Part shown: one piece after another, positions 16,138-24,547 of the stretch
How positions within the stretch are numbered: the stretch's first letter is position 1
Layout of the letters: the number at the start of each line of letters is the position of its first letter
NCBI GenBank assembly: GCA_023396045.1
Contig: JAEWXD010000014.1
Span: 1 to 49,106 of the forward strand
Direction of reading: 5' to 3'
DNA from: Bacillota bacterium
GTDB taxonomy: Bacteria; Bacillota; Clostridia; Christensenellales; Aristaeellaceae
DNA: 49,106 bases
Position numbers and translations under genes: made by a program
The notes under the pieces: model-generated
Seen by the model: only the letters and a program-made list of their open reading frames with translations
What the model was told of the DNA's origin: nothing
The model's database searches: none

Positions 16138-17893
16138 GTTGGTTCTCCTGGTACATGGCATAAAACTGTGCGTAAAGACCGTTTTTAGCAAGTAAATCTT
16201 TATGGCTTCCTTTTTCAACAATTTTATTTTCGTCTAATACCCAAATGCAATCAGCATTCTTAATAGTGGTTAATCTATGAGCAATGGTAAATACAGTTCT
16301 ACCTTTGCTTAACCTTGTTAAAGATTCTTGCACTACTCGCTCGCTTTCATTATCCAGTGCACTGGTTGCTTCATCTAAAATCAATATGGGGGGGTTTTTT
16401 AAGAACACGCGCGCAATGCTTAAACGCTGTTTTTGACCACCGGAAAGCTTTAAGCCACGTTCACCAATATAGGTGTTGTATTGTTCCGGTAATTCCATAA
16501 TAAAGTCATGTGCACCGGCAAGCTTGGCAGCTTCTACAATTTCTTCAAAGCTTGCACCGGGTTTACCATATTCAATGTTGGCAATAATGGTGCTGGAGAA
16601 TAAATAAACTTCCTGTTGCACCATACCAATGTTATTACGCAGAGAGGATAGGGCAATATCTTGTATATCGGTATCATCTAGTAATATTTTGCCTTCGCTT
16701 ACATTATAGAAACGGGGGATTAAGTTTACCAAGGTGGTTTTACCACCACCACTGGGGCCAACCAAAGCCACACTTGTGCCCGGTTCAACAATTTCGCTTA
16801 TATTGCTAAAAACATTGGGTTTATCTGTGCCATATTGAAATGCAACATTTTGAAATTCAATTTTACCTTTGGCGCTTTCTAAATGTTTGGCATTTGGTAC
16901 ATCTACAATATCGCTTTTCTCATCCATAATTTCCACAAAGCGCTCTATACCGGTCATACCGTTTTGAAAGGCTTCTGTATATTGAATTAAAGTACGCACA
17001 ACCGTAATTAAGGCAGAAATGTATAAAATGTAAGATACATAGTCGCCGGCGGATATTTTTTTGTTTAGTAGAAAAAAAGCGCCGATTACAATTACAGTAA
17101 TGTACATTAAGCCATCAAACAATCGCGTAACCGTATGAAAACCACCCATGTAATGATAGCTTTCTGTTTTAATGTTTATAAAACGCCTGTTAAAATCATT
17201 AAAGGTAAGTATTTCTTTGTGTTCGTTGGCAAAGGATTGCACTACACGTATACCAAGCAGACTATCTTCAATTTGCGCATTGATTTCACCAATCTGTTTT
17301 CTGCGTTCACGAAATGCATTGCGCATTCTTTTTCTAAAATAAGAAGATGCATAATACATCAATGGAACCATGGCAAACAATATCAAGGTAAGTGGAATAT
17401 TGATTCGTGCCAATACAATAAAAGAAATAACAAATTTTAATGCGGCTATAAAGAATTCTTCCGGGCAGTGGTGGGCAAACTCTGTTACATCAAACAAATC
17501 GTTGGTAATACGGCTCATAAGTTGCCCAACTTTAGTATCGTTATAGTAAGATATGGGCAAAGTTTGTAAATGGCTAAACAGATCCGTGCGCATATGGGCT
17601 TCCATTTTAACACCCATAATGTGGCCGGTGGTTGCCATGTAGTAATAGGCTATGCTGTCTGTAATGCGTATAACCAAATATAAGGCACCAATAGCCAAAA
17701 TAAATTTCGGTGTTAACTGGGTAATATCCGTTTGTACAATCGTAACAATTTTACTGATAATAGGTGGCAAAATAAGCACGCTCACAGCGGTGAAAGCGGC
17801 GCATAAAAGGTCTAAAACTAATATTTTTAAGTGCGGTTTATAGTAGGGCAAAAACCGTTTTATTAAATAATGATAGTTATGCTGAGGCTTCAT
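16130..17893 (-). CDS. ABC exporter (fused permease and ATPase, MsbA/BmrA class)
   Basis: The 587-residue half-transporter has six membrane helices in the first about 320 residues (type IV exporter fold) and a nucleotide-binding domain with Walker A GPSGGGKTT, Q-loop QQEVYLFSSTI, signature LSGGQKQRLSIAR, Walker B ILILDEATSALD and H-loop IAHRLTT. It should work as a homodimer because no partner gene is present. The substrate may be a lipid, peptide or drug and cannot be told from sequence. It abuts the membrane-anchored unknown gene (TAGATG junction) and overlaps manA. Confidence 0.92.
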   Translation of the reverse strand: MKPQHNYHYLIKRFLPYYKPHLKILVLDLLCAAFTAVSVLILPPIISKIVTIVQTDITQLTPKFILAIGALYLVIRITDSIAYYYMATTGHIMGVKMEAHMRTDLFSHLQTLPISYYNDTKVGQLMSRITNDLFDVTEFAHHCPEEFFIAALKFVISFIVLARINIPLTLILFAMVPLMYYASSYFRKRMRNAFRERRKQIGEINAQIEDSLLGIRVVQSFANEHKEILTFNDFNRRFINIKTESYHYMGGFHTVTRLFDGLMYITVIVIGAFFLLNKKISAGDYVSYILYISALITVVRTLIQYTEAFQNGMTGIERFVEIMDEKSDIVDVPNAKHLESAKGKIEFQNVAFQYGTDKPNVFSNISEIVEPGTSVALVGPSGGGKTTLVNLIPRFYNVSEGKILLDDTDIQDIALSSLRNNIGMVQQEVYLFSSTIIANIEYGKPGASFEEIVEAAKLAGAHDFIMELPEQYNTYIGERGLKLSGGQKQRLSIARVFLKNPPILILDEATSALDNESERVVQESLTRLSKGRTVFTIAHRLTTIKNADCIWVLDENKIVEKGSHKDLLAKNGLYAQFYAMYQENQHA

Positions 17894-18460
17894 CTATTTG
17901 TTTAACGAAAGTAAAGACAACTCTCGCATTACCTCCTCTGTTGAAATTTTAGGAAATAGTATTAAAAAATTTACATCTTCTATGTTGGCAGATATTTGAA
18001 TTTGCCTGTCATTTTCCAACCATGCGCCCATCATACCGGCAAAATTAATGCTTTTATCTAAATGCACCTGCAAACCCTTGGTATTTCTGTTTTGCATCGT
18101 AAAACCGGGGCGCTGGGCTATAATTGTATATGCAACATTGTTTTCTGTTGTAAAGCTTGCTTGTAATGTGTACTGTATGCTGCCACTGCTGTTACTTTTT
18201 AATGTAAGTGCTTGTGGTAAAGTGTTTTTTACGAGCATGGGCGCAGCAAATTCTTCTAATATGGTATCAAAAGAGGCCTGGCTTAAATCCAAATTGCGAG
18301 CCGGTTTACCAATGCTGTTATTTTGTAATAGGTTGGTACTGCCGCTATGTTCTGTTTCACCTAAAATAAGCATTACATACAGCAATGCACCAATGATCAG
18401 TAATAGGGGGATAAGTATAATATATTTGAATATTTTTTTTAGTCTGTTTTTATTCTGCAT
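17894..18460 (-). CDS. Membrane-anchored protein of unknown function
   Basis: Not recognised. The start chosen at 18460 begins MQNKNRLKKIFKYIILIPLL and overlaps the previous gene by 11 nt; an earlier ATG at 18493 is possible but would overlap more. The 188-residue protein has a basic N-terminus, one membrane helix (about residues 11-33) and a soluble, probably extracytoplasmic domain rich in beta strands (LKSNSSGSIQYTLQASF, NNVAYTIIAQRPGFTMQN). It ends directly at the ABC exporter start codon, so it may be a partner or substrate-handling subunit of that exporter. Confidence 0.7.
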   Translation of the reverse strand: MQNKNRLKKIFKYIILIPLLLIIGALLYVMLILGETEHSGSTNLLQNNSIGKPARNLDLSQASFDTILEEFAAPMLVKNTLPQALTLKSNSSGSIQYTLQASFTTENNVAYTIIAQRPGFTMQNRNTKGLQVHLDKSINFAGMMGAWLENDRQIQISANIEDVNFLILFPKISTEEVMRELSLLSLNK

Positions 18461-19187
18461 AAATTGGTTCGTTTTCAGCTTGCAATATTGCAATTTCCTT
18501 TTGTAATAGGGCGTGTAAGTGTTGGCTTTCTTTAAATAGCTCTATAAAACTTACATAAAGTGCTTTGGCAAGTACAGGGCTATATTTGCCCAATGCAGTG
18601 CAATGAAGTATATTTTGTATCATGTAAGCAATGGGCTGCGCCAGTGTTTTTGCGGGATTTTTAGATAAAGAGAATCCAAAAAAGCTACGCATATATTTAC
18701 TGGAGCCAAGTAAAAACAGTTCTATAAAGCGCTTGCTTATTTGCTCATAATATTGGCTTAAAAACCTGTTTTTGTTAGGTGCAAGTGCAAGGCAGGCAAG
18801 TAAATTTTCTCCTTGCATAAGCTCATTACAATTTTTTTCAATTTGCGCTTTACTAAATATTTCCGGCTCTAAAAATATATTGAGCAGGTAGCAGTGTATA
18901 ACGCCAAAATCTACTTTTTTTGCATTGCGTTCGTGTAATCTGCCTTGTAATAGTATGGCCTGTTTTACCAACAAATTATTAGGGTTTTCTTGGTTTAAGC
19001 GCAATAGCTTTTGGTGAATGTGTACAGGGTCTTGGTGAGTTAACAGTAAGTCTATCGTGGCTTGTAATTTTCTATTGTCGTCGTTAGGTAAAATACATTT
19101 TGTGCCACAATGAGTACAAAATGCCTTGTTTTGTGTATGTTCTACCCAAAATTCATGTTTACAGTTTTCACAAATAATACTTTGCAT
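18450..19187 (-). CDS. Zinc-ribbon protein of unknown function
   Basis: The 245-residue protein starts with a CxxC-x16-CxxC zinc ribbon (IICENCKHEF ... FCTHCGTKC, residues 5-30) followed by an all-alpha region without membrane segments. The helical part has TPR-like character (for example NNLLVKQAILLQGRLHERNAKK) but no repeat I can assign firmly. It is the first gene of the six-gene operon, with AGAGGTGA before the ATG. A scaffold or regulatory role for the operon is possible; nothing firmer is supported. Confidence 0.75.
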   Translation of the reverse strand: MQSIICENCKHEFWVEHTQNKAFCTHCGTKCILPNDDNRKLQATIDLLLTHQDPVHIHQKLLRLNQENPNNLLVKQAILLQGRLHERNAKKVDFGVIHCYLLNIFLEPEIFSKAQIEKNCNELMQGENLLACLALAPNKNRFLSQYYEQISKRFIELFLLGSSKYMRSFFGFSLSKNPAKTLAQPIAYMIQNILHCTALGKYSPVLAKALYVSFIELFKESQHLHALLQKEIAILQAENEPIYAE

Positions 19188-19207
19188 ATTCTCACCTCTT
19201 ATATTGT

Positions 19208-19216
19208 ATTATATCA
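19208..19216 (-). promoter_or_regulatory. Promoter of the six-gene operon (extended -10)
   Basis: On the minus strand TGATATAAT gives TGn plus a perfect TATAAT (19208-19213) about 20 nt from the start codon; no clear -35 is seen. Confidence 0.5.
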
Positions 19217-19233
19217 CATTTTGCAAATAGGAA

Positions 19234-21264
19234 TTAGCCTCTGCGTGTAGATTTTCTTGTTCTACCTCTACTGTTACTTTTGCGAATTTGAGGTTTGGGT
19301 AAAATAGAAGGCAATTTATTTTGCATTGCAAAAATTCTATCTCTAATTTTGGCTGCTTGTTCAAAGTCCAAGTCCTTTGCAGCACTTAACATTTGGTCTT
19401 CCAAACTGCGTAATAAAGCCTCTTTTTCTTCTTGGTTAAGCACGCTGTCGTCCTGGGATTCAATATCATTACTAATGCGCAGCAGGGCATGTATAGTGCT
19501 TTTCACAGATTGGGGTGTAATACCGTTTGCAAGATTATATTCCTGCTGTATGGCACGTCTTCTGTTGGTTTCGTCTATAGCACGCTGCATACTGTCTGTA
19601 ATGTGGTCGGCATATAGAATAACCCTGCCGTCTACATTTCTGGCAGCTCTACCAATGGTTTGTACTAAGCTGGTTTCACTGCGTAAAAACCCTTCTTTAT
19701 CAGCATCTAGTATTGCAACAAGGCTAACCTCCGGCATATCTAAACCCTCTCTTAACAGGTTAATGCCCACCATTACATCATATTCACCTTTGCGCAATCC
19801 TTGAATAAGTTCACTGCGTTCCAAGGTTTTGACATCACTGTGCAAATATCTTACTCTAATATCAAGGTCAGATAAATAATCGGTTAAATCCTCTGCCATT
19901 TTTTTGGTTAATGTAGTTACAAGTACGCGGCCACCTTGCTCAATTGTTATTTTTATTTCATCTACCAAGTCATCAATTTGGCCTGTGGCGGGGTGTATTG
20001 CAATAGAAGGGTCAATCAGCCCGGTAGGGCGAATAATTTGTTCAACAATTTGTTTGCTCAATGCAAGTTCATACTTTGCAGGTGTAGCAGAAACATAGAT
20101 GGTTTGTTGTACCAATTTTTCAAATTCTTCAAAAACCAATGGCCTATTGTCAAAGGCGGAAGTAAGCCTGAAACCATATTTCACAAGCATTTCTTTTCTT
20201 GCTCTGTCGCCTCTGTACATAGCTCTAATTTGTGGCACGGTAACATGGCTTTCATCTATAATGGTTAAAAAATCATCGGGGAAATAGTTTAATAAACTAA
20301 AAGGCGCTTCCCCGGGCTTACGGCCGTCAAAATAACGGCTGTAGTTTTCAATGCCGGTGCAATAGCCCAACTGTTGCATCATTTCTATATCATAATTGGT
20401 ACGTTCCGAAAGCCTTTGTGCCTCTAATAATTTTCCCTCTGCTTTAAAGGCTTGCACTTGTTCTTCCAAGTCTTTTTTTATTTGTGCTATATTGTTTTGT
20501 ATATTGTCCTTGCCCATAGCATATAGTGTGGCAGGGTAAATCAATGCGTGTTGCAAAGCAGAAACTTGCTTACCTGTTACAATTTCTATTTGGCTGATTT
20601 TGTCTATTTCATCACCAAAAAAATCAATGCGCAAGGCATGGCTTTCATTGCTTGCGGGGATAATTTCAACAATATCGCCACGCACTCTAAATGTGCCTCG
20701 TTTAAAATCAATATCATTACGCGTATATTGAATTTCAATCAATTTATCTATTAAAGTATCGCGATCCATCTGCATTTGTGGTCGCAAAGAAAGCACTAAG
20801 TCATCGTATTCACTTGGGTCGCCCATAGAATAAATACAACTTACAGAAGACACCACAATAACATCTCGCCTTTCACGCACAGCAGCTGTTGCACTGTGGC
20901 GCAAACGGTCAATCTCATCATTTATTGAGGAGTCCTTTTCAATATAAGTATCAGATGAAGCAATGTATGCTTCCGGTTGGTAATAATCATAGTAACTTAC
21001 AAAGTATTCTACAGCGTTTTCAGGAAAAAACGCGCGCAATTCACTACACAATTGTGCTGCCAATGTTTTGTTGTGGGCAAGCACCAAGGTGGGCTTTTGT
21101 ACTTTTTCAATGACGCTTGCCATGGTAAAGGTTTTGCCACTACCGGTTACCCCCAAAAGCACTTGGTCCTTATAACCTTTTTGTATTCCTTCAGTCAATT
21201 TTGCAATGGCTTGCGGTTGGTCGCCGCTGGCAGGGTAAGGGGCGTGTAATTTAAATGTATTCAT
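19234..21264 (-). CDS. uvrB: Excinuclease ABC subunit B
   Basis: UvrB verifies DNA damage handed over by UvrA and recruits UvrC. The ATG at 21264 follows AGAGGA and gives the standard start MNTFKLHAPYPASGDQPQAI; an open extension to 21339 is rejected. The 676-residue protein has Walker A GVTGSGKT near residue 43, the beta-hairpin YDYYQPEAY near 90, helicase motif DESH, the GLDMPEVSL and QTIGRAARN motifs and a C-terminal UVR domain (EALLRSLEDQMLSAAKDLDFEQAAKIRD) for UvrC binding. uvrA and uvrC are not in the window. A long inverted repeat lies directly upstream. Confidence 0.97.
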   Translation of the reverse strand: MNTFKLHAPYPASGDQPQAIAKLTEGIQKGYKDQVLLGVTGSGKTFTMASVIEKVQKPTLVLAHNKTLAAQLCSELRAFFPENAVEYFVSYYDYYQPEAYIASSDTYIEKDSSINDEIDRLRHSATAAVRERRDVIVVSSVSCIYSMGDPSEYDDLVLSLRPQMQMDRDTLIDKLIEIQYTRNDIDFKRGTFRVRGDIVEIIPASNESHALRIDFFGDEIDKISQIEIVTGKQVSALQHALIYPATLYAMGKDNIQNNIAQIKKDLEEQVQAFKAEGKLLEAQRLSERTNYDIEMMQQLGYCTGIENYSRYFDGRKPGEAPFSLLNYFPDDFLTIIDESHVTVPQIRAMYRGDRARKEMLVKYGFRLTSAFDNRPLVFEEFEKLVQQTIYVSATPAKYELALSKQIVEQIIRPTGLIDPSIAIHPATGQIDDLVDEIKITIEQGGRVLVTTLTKKMAEDLTDYLSDLDIRVRYLHSDVKTLERSELIQGLRKGEYDVMVGINLLREGLDMPEVSLVAILDADKEGFLRSETSLVQTIGRAARNVDGRVILYADHITDSMQRAIDETNRRRAIQQEYNLANGITPQSVKSTIHALLRISNDIESQDDSVLNQEEKEALLRSLEDQMLSAAKDLDFEQAAKIRDRIFAMQNKLPSILPKPQIRKSNSRGRTRKSTRRG

Positions 21265-21282
21265 CGTGTCCTCTGTACAAGT

Positions 21283-21337
21283 GCAGCGTGCGAAAAGTAT
21301 TTGGCAAAACTTGCTATATATACTTTTTGCACGCTGC
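21283..21337. repeat. 18-bp inverted repeat upstream of uvrB
   Basis: GCAGCGTGCGAAAAGTAT (21283-21300) and ATACTTTTTGCACGCTGC (21320-21337) are inverted copies with one mismatch, around a 19-nt loop that itself holds a GCAA/TTGC pair. It occupies the gap between the glycosyltransferase stop and uvrB. No T tract follows on the minus strand, so it is not a standard terminator. It could be an RNA hairpin in the uvrB leader or a DNA operator. Confidence 0.8.
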
Positions 21338-21351
21338 AATCATATTATTTA

Positions 21352-22632
21352 TTATATATTTATCTTGTGTTCGGTTTTTACCCAAGTATGTTGGTTTTTG
21401 TAATATAACAATCCCACAGCTTTTGCAACTGTAATCACAGCAGAGCTCATAATAATGCCGGCCAATAATACTGGTAGATACTTTATACTTGGTTTTTCTT
21501 TGTTGTCCATATAATCTGCAACATAAAATAGAAAAATAAACAGGTATAGAAAAATTAAAACGCTTATTAAATTTATGTTGAATAATGAGCTTATATCAAA
21601 CATTGTATTGTTGTATATCCCACTTATTTTTAAAATGAAATTTATTAGAAGCAAGGGTATTTGTACGGTCATTAAAAAATAAGGAATTAAGGAATACATG
21701 TAAAAAGAAGTAGACATAAATTCCCATATGCTAATTTTTTTATGCCATAGTGCTTGTATAAGGTTCGGAGTATTTTTAAACGCTACATACCAGTGGCCTT
21801 GTGCCCAACGTTTTTGTTGTTTAAAACATGCATAGTAACTGGTTGGCTTTTCGTCTAATACTTTTACATTATTGTTCCAAAGTATACGCTTGCCGTCAAT
21901 GGTGGTTTCAATTTGAAATTCAAAGTCTTCGGTTAAGCTCATGGCTTTCCAACCACCACGATTGTGTATATAGTCTGTACGTACTGCAAAACCTGTGCCG
22001 CCAATGGCAATATTTAAACCCATTCTACACTTGGCCAATTGAAAAAAACGGTTAGAAATAGTGTAGCTTAAATAGTAAAATGCCGCCACAATTCCGGATT
22101 TGTTTTTTGCGCCTAAATAGCTTTGTGTAGCAACGGCATCAGGGTATTCTAACATTTGGCTGTTAATTTCTTTGAGCATGTTGGAATCCACCAGGTTATC
22201 AGCATCAAAAAACATAACCAAATCATATCTTTCATGATAATTTCCTATGCGTTCGAAAGCTTTTTGCAGGGCAATGGGTTTGCCTGTAGGGCTATCTTCA
22301 TTTTCTTTAAAAAATTCAAATACATTGGCGCCTAAATCTCTAGCAATTTGTGCCGTATTGTCTGTACAATTGTCAGCCAAAATATAGTAATCAAAGAGCT
22401 CCTTAGGGTACTCCATTTTTTCCATGCATTGAATAATACCAGAAATCACTTTTTCTTCATTGTGAGCTGGTATAAATATTAAAAATTTATTTTTGGGTGC
22501 TTTATCACTATAATCCTTTGTTTTATTACTATAGCCTTTGAAAGTAACAAAAATTAAAAACACAATCATTGCCATGCACCAAATACTAAGTGCAGTAAGC
22601 AGTACATATATGATACCCTGTATAATCTCCAA
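21352..22632 (-). CDS. Processive family 2 glycosyltransferase, TTG start
   Basis: GGGAGG lies 7 nt before a TTG at 22632, so translation most likely begins there (426 residues) rather than at the upstream start at 22665, whose context lies inside that ribosome-binding site. The protein has an N-terminal membrane helix, a GT-A domain with FIPAHNEE, DNCTDNT, FFDADN (metal site), SLTEDFEF (catalytic base) and QQKRWAQG (the QxxRW motif of processive enzymes), and three to four membrane helices at the C-terminus. This matches hyaluronan/PNAG/cellulose-synthase-like transferases that make and extrude a polysaccharide. No other polysaccharide genes are adjacent, so the product is unknown. Confidence 0.9.
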   Translation of the reverse strand: MEIIQGIIYVLLTALSIWCMAMIVFLIFVTFKGYSNKTKDYSDKAPKNKFLIFIPAHNEEKVISGIIQCMEKMEYPKELFDYYILADNCTDNTAQIARDLGANVFEFFKENEDSPTGKPIALQKAFERIGNYHERYDLVMFFDADNLVDSNMLKEINSQMLEYPDAVATQSYLGAKNKSGIVAAFYYLSYTISNRFFQLAKCRMGLNIAIGGTGFAVRTDYIHNRGGWKAMSLTEDFEFQIETTIDGKRILWNNNVKVLDEKPTSYYACFKQQKRWAQGHWYVAFKNTPNLIQALWHKKISIWEFMSTSFYMYSLIPYFLMTVQIPLLLINFILKISGIYNNTMFDISSLFNINLISVLIFLYLFIFLFYVADYMDNKEKPSIKYLPVLLAGIIMSSAVITVAKAVGLLYYKNQHTWVKTEHKINI

Positions 22633-22677
22633 TGTATTTCCTCCCGTGTGCCAGTTTAGGCACAAACATACTATTTT

Positions 22678-22706
22678 ATATTAGTATATCTAACGCATTT
22701 TGTCAA
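22678..22706 (-). promoter_or_regulatory. Promoter of the glycosyltransferase gene
   Basis: Minus strand: TTGACA (22701-22706), 17 nt, TAATAT (22678-22683). The same -35 region read on the plus strand (TTGTCA at 22700-22705, 17 nt, TATATA) could serve queH, giving overlapping divergent promoters. Confidence 0.75.
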
Positions 22707-22825
22707 TTTATAACAATACGGATATATATTATATTTATAATTCTTTAAAAAAATATATATTATTATATAGAAGTGATGTTTACATTGTCAAAAAAATGTG
22801 TATATGTATTTCCAAAGGAGTGTGC

Positions 22826-23476
22826 ATGGAAAAAATCAACTATCAAATATTGTGTGAAGCACGGATTGCAGAACTACAAAAGCAAAATAAAAGGCCGCGC
22901 CTTTTATTGCATACTTGTTGTGGCCCATGTAGTAGCTATGTTTTAGAATACTTAAGCCAATATTTTGCAATTACTGTGTATTATTACAACCCTAATATAG
23001 ACACTGCACATGAGCATGCGCTTAGAATTCAGGAACAAGCTGCGCTTATTGATAAAATGCATCTTGATGTGCAATTTGTAGGTGTGGAATACGAACCAAA
23101 GATATATTATCAAGCAGTAAAGGGGTTAGAAAACGAAAGAGAAGGCGGCAAACGTTGTGATGTTTGCTTTATGTTACGCCTGGAAAAAAGTGCACAATAT
23201 GCAAAGGAACACGGTTTTGATTATTTTACAACTTCACTTTCTATTAGCCCTCTTAAAAATTCACAGAAGTTAAATAATATAGGCAAAATCTTAGAAGAAA
23301 AATATGGCGTAAGGTATTTAGAGTCGGATTTTAAAAAACGTGGTGGTTACCAACGTTCCGTTGTTTTATCTAAAAAATATAATATGTATAGGCAAGATTA
23401 TTGTGGCTGTATTTTTTCTAAAAATGAGCGCATGCAGCAGATACAAAATGCAACAAAACAAGAACAAAACTCGTAA
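22826..23476 (+). CDS. queH: Epoxyqueuosine reductase QueH
   Basis: QueH performs the last step of queuosine synthesis in tRNA, replacing the unrelated cobalamin enzyme QueG. The ATG at 22826 follows AAAGGAG at 22814-22820; the longer open frame begins in AT-rich non-coding DNA. The 216-residue protein has the family cysteines: adjacent Cys pair and third Cys in HTCCGPCSSY, the KRCDVCFMLR motif and the late DYCGCIFSKNER, which hold a 4Fe-4S cluster and a second metal. Oxygen-sensitive cluster chemistry fits an anaerobe. It heads the dgt-dnaG-rpoD run. Confidence 0.92.
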   Translation: MEKINYQILCEARIAELQKQNKRPRLLLHTCCGPCSSYVLEYLSQYFAITVYYYNPNIDTAHEHALRIQEQAALIDKMHLDVQFVGVEYEPKIYYQAVKGLENEREGGKRCDVCFMLRLEKSAQYAKEHGFDYFTTSLSISPLKNSQKLNNIGKILEEKYGVRYLESDFKKRGGYQRSVVLSKKYNMYRQDYCGCIFSKNERMQQIQNATKQEQNS

Positions 23477-23498
23477 CTAATGTACAAGGAGCTACAGC

Positions 23499-24533
23499 AT
23501 GACCATTAGACAGCAATTAGAAGCTTTAGAGCAACAAACGCTTTCACCTTATGCGTGTAAAAGCGCAGAAAGTAAGGGAAGAGAGCGTAATATTCATCCT
23601 TGTGATTTACGTACAGATTTCCAACGGGACAGAGATCGTATTATTCACTGCAAAAGTTTCCGCCGTTTAAAGTTTAAAACACAGGTGTTTTTATCTCCAG
23701 AGGGGGATCATTACCGCACTCGCTTAACCCATACATTAGAGGTGGCACAAGTGGCCAGAACATTGGCAAAGTGTCTGCGCTTGAATGAAGATCTAACTGA
23801 AGCCATTGCCTTAGGGCATGATTTAGGGCACACGCCCTATGGCCATATTGGTGAAAGAACACTACATAATTTATACCCGGGTGGATTTCACCACAACCAA
23901 CAAAGCTTGCGTGTGGTAGAAGTAATCGAGAATGGAGCCGGCCTTAACTTAACTTGGGAAGTGCGCGATGGTATTTTAAACCACAGTGGCCCCAACTTAC
24001 CGGCAACCTTAGAGGGTATGTGCGTGCGTATTGCCGATAGAATTGCCTATATCAATCACGATATTGATGATGCTATACGTGCAGGCATTATTACACAAGA
24101 ACAGCTGCCAAAGGAATGCTTAAAGGTACTTGGTTATTCGCATGGCGACCGCATTAATACTATGATAGCCGATATTGTTCATACAAGCATGGGGCAAAAT
24201 TTTGTGGATATGAGCCCCGAAGTTAAGGAGGCCGCAGGTCGCCTGCGCCAATATATGTTTGCCAATGTATATCAAGCAGGTTGGCGTAGTGGCGAAGAAC
24301 GCAAGTGTGATTTTGTTGTAGAAACTCTTTACAATTATTTCATGAACAATCCTGCGCAAATGCCGTTAGAATATGTTGAAATAGAATACAAAGAAGGTAT
24401 TGCCCGTGCTGTTTGCGATTATGTTGCTTGTATGACAGACCGCTTTGCAACCAGTCTATTTAAAAAACTGTTTGTGCCCATATCTTTTTCAGATAATGCG
24501 CCAAGCAATATTATTCATACTTACGAAAGTTAA
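23499..24533 (+). CDS. dgt: dGTP triphosphohydrolase (dGTPase)
   Basis: The 344-residue HD-superfamily enzyme hydrolyses dGTP (or other dNTPs) to the nucleoside and triphosphate. Motifs: His in YRTRLTHTLEVAQ, HD pair in LGHDLGHTPYGH, and the late Asp in NHDIDDAI. It belongs to the short type-2 dGTPases. Its stop overlaps the region of the dnaG leader; dgt immediately before dnaG is a common Firmicute arrangement that links dNTP pools to replication. Confidence 0.94.
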   Translation: MTIRQQLEALEQQTLSPYACKSAESKGRERNIHPCDLRTDFQRDRDRIIHCKSFRRLKFKTQVFLSPEGDHYRTRLTHTLEVAQVARTLAKCLRLNEDLTEAIALGHDLGHTPYGHIGERTLHNLYPGGFHHNQQSLRVVEVIENGAGLNLTWEVRDGILNHSGPNLPATLEGMCVRIADRIAYINHDIDDAIRAGIITQEQLPKECLKVLGYSHGDRINTMIADIVHTSMGQNFVDMSPEVKEAAGRLRQYMFANVYQAGWRSGEERKCDFVVETLYNYFMNNPAQMPLEYVEIEYKEGIARAVCDYVACMTDRFATSLFKKLFVPISFSDNAPSNIIHTYES

Positions 24534-24547
24534 TGAAAGGAGTTCAT

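Noticed and set aside
21283..21337. Interpretation of the uvrB inverted repeat as a MITE or recombination site
   Set aside because: No target-site duplication or second copy can be seen in the window; the loop is too short for a mobile element.
21265..21339. Longer UvrB start at 21339
   Set aside because: It would translate the inverted repeat; AGAGGA and the family start support 21264.
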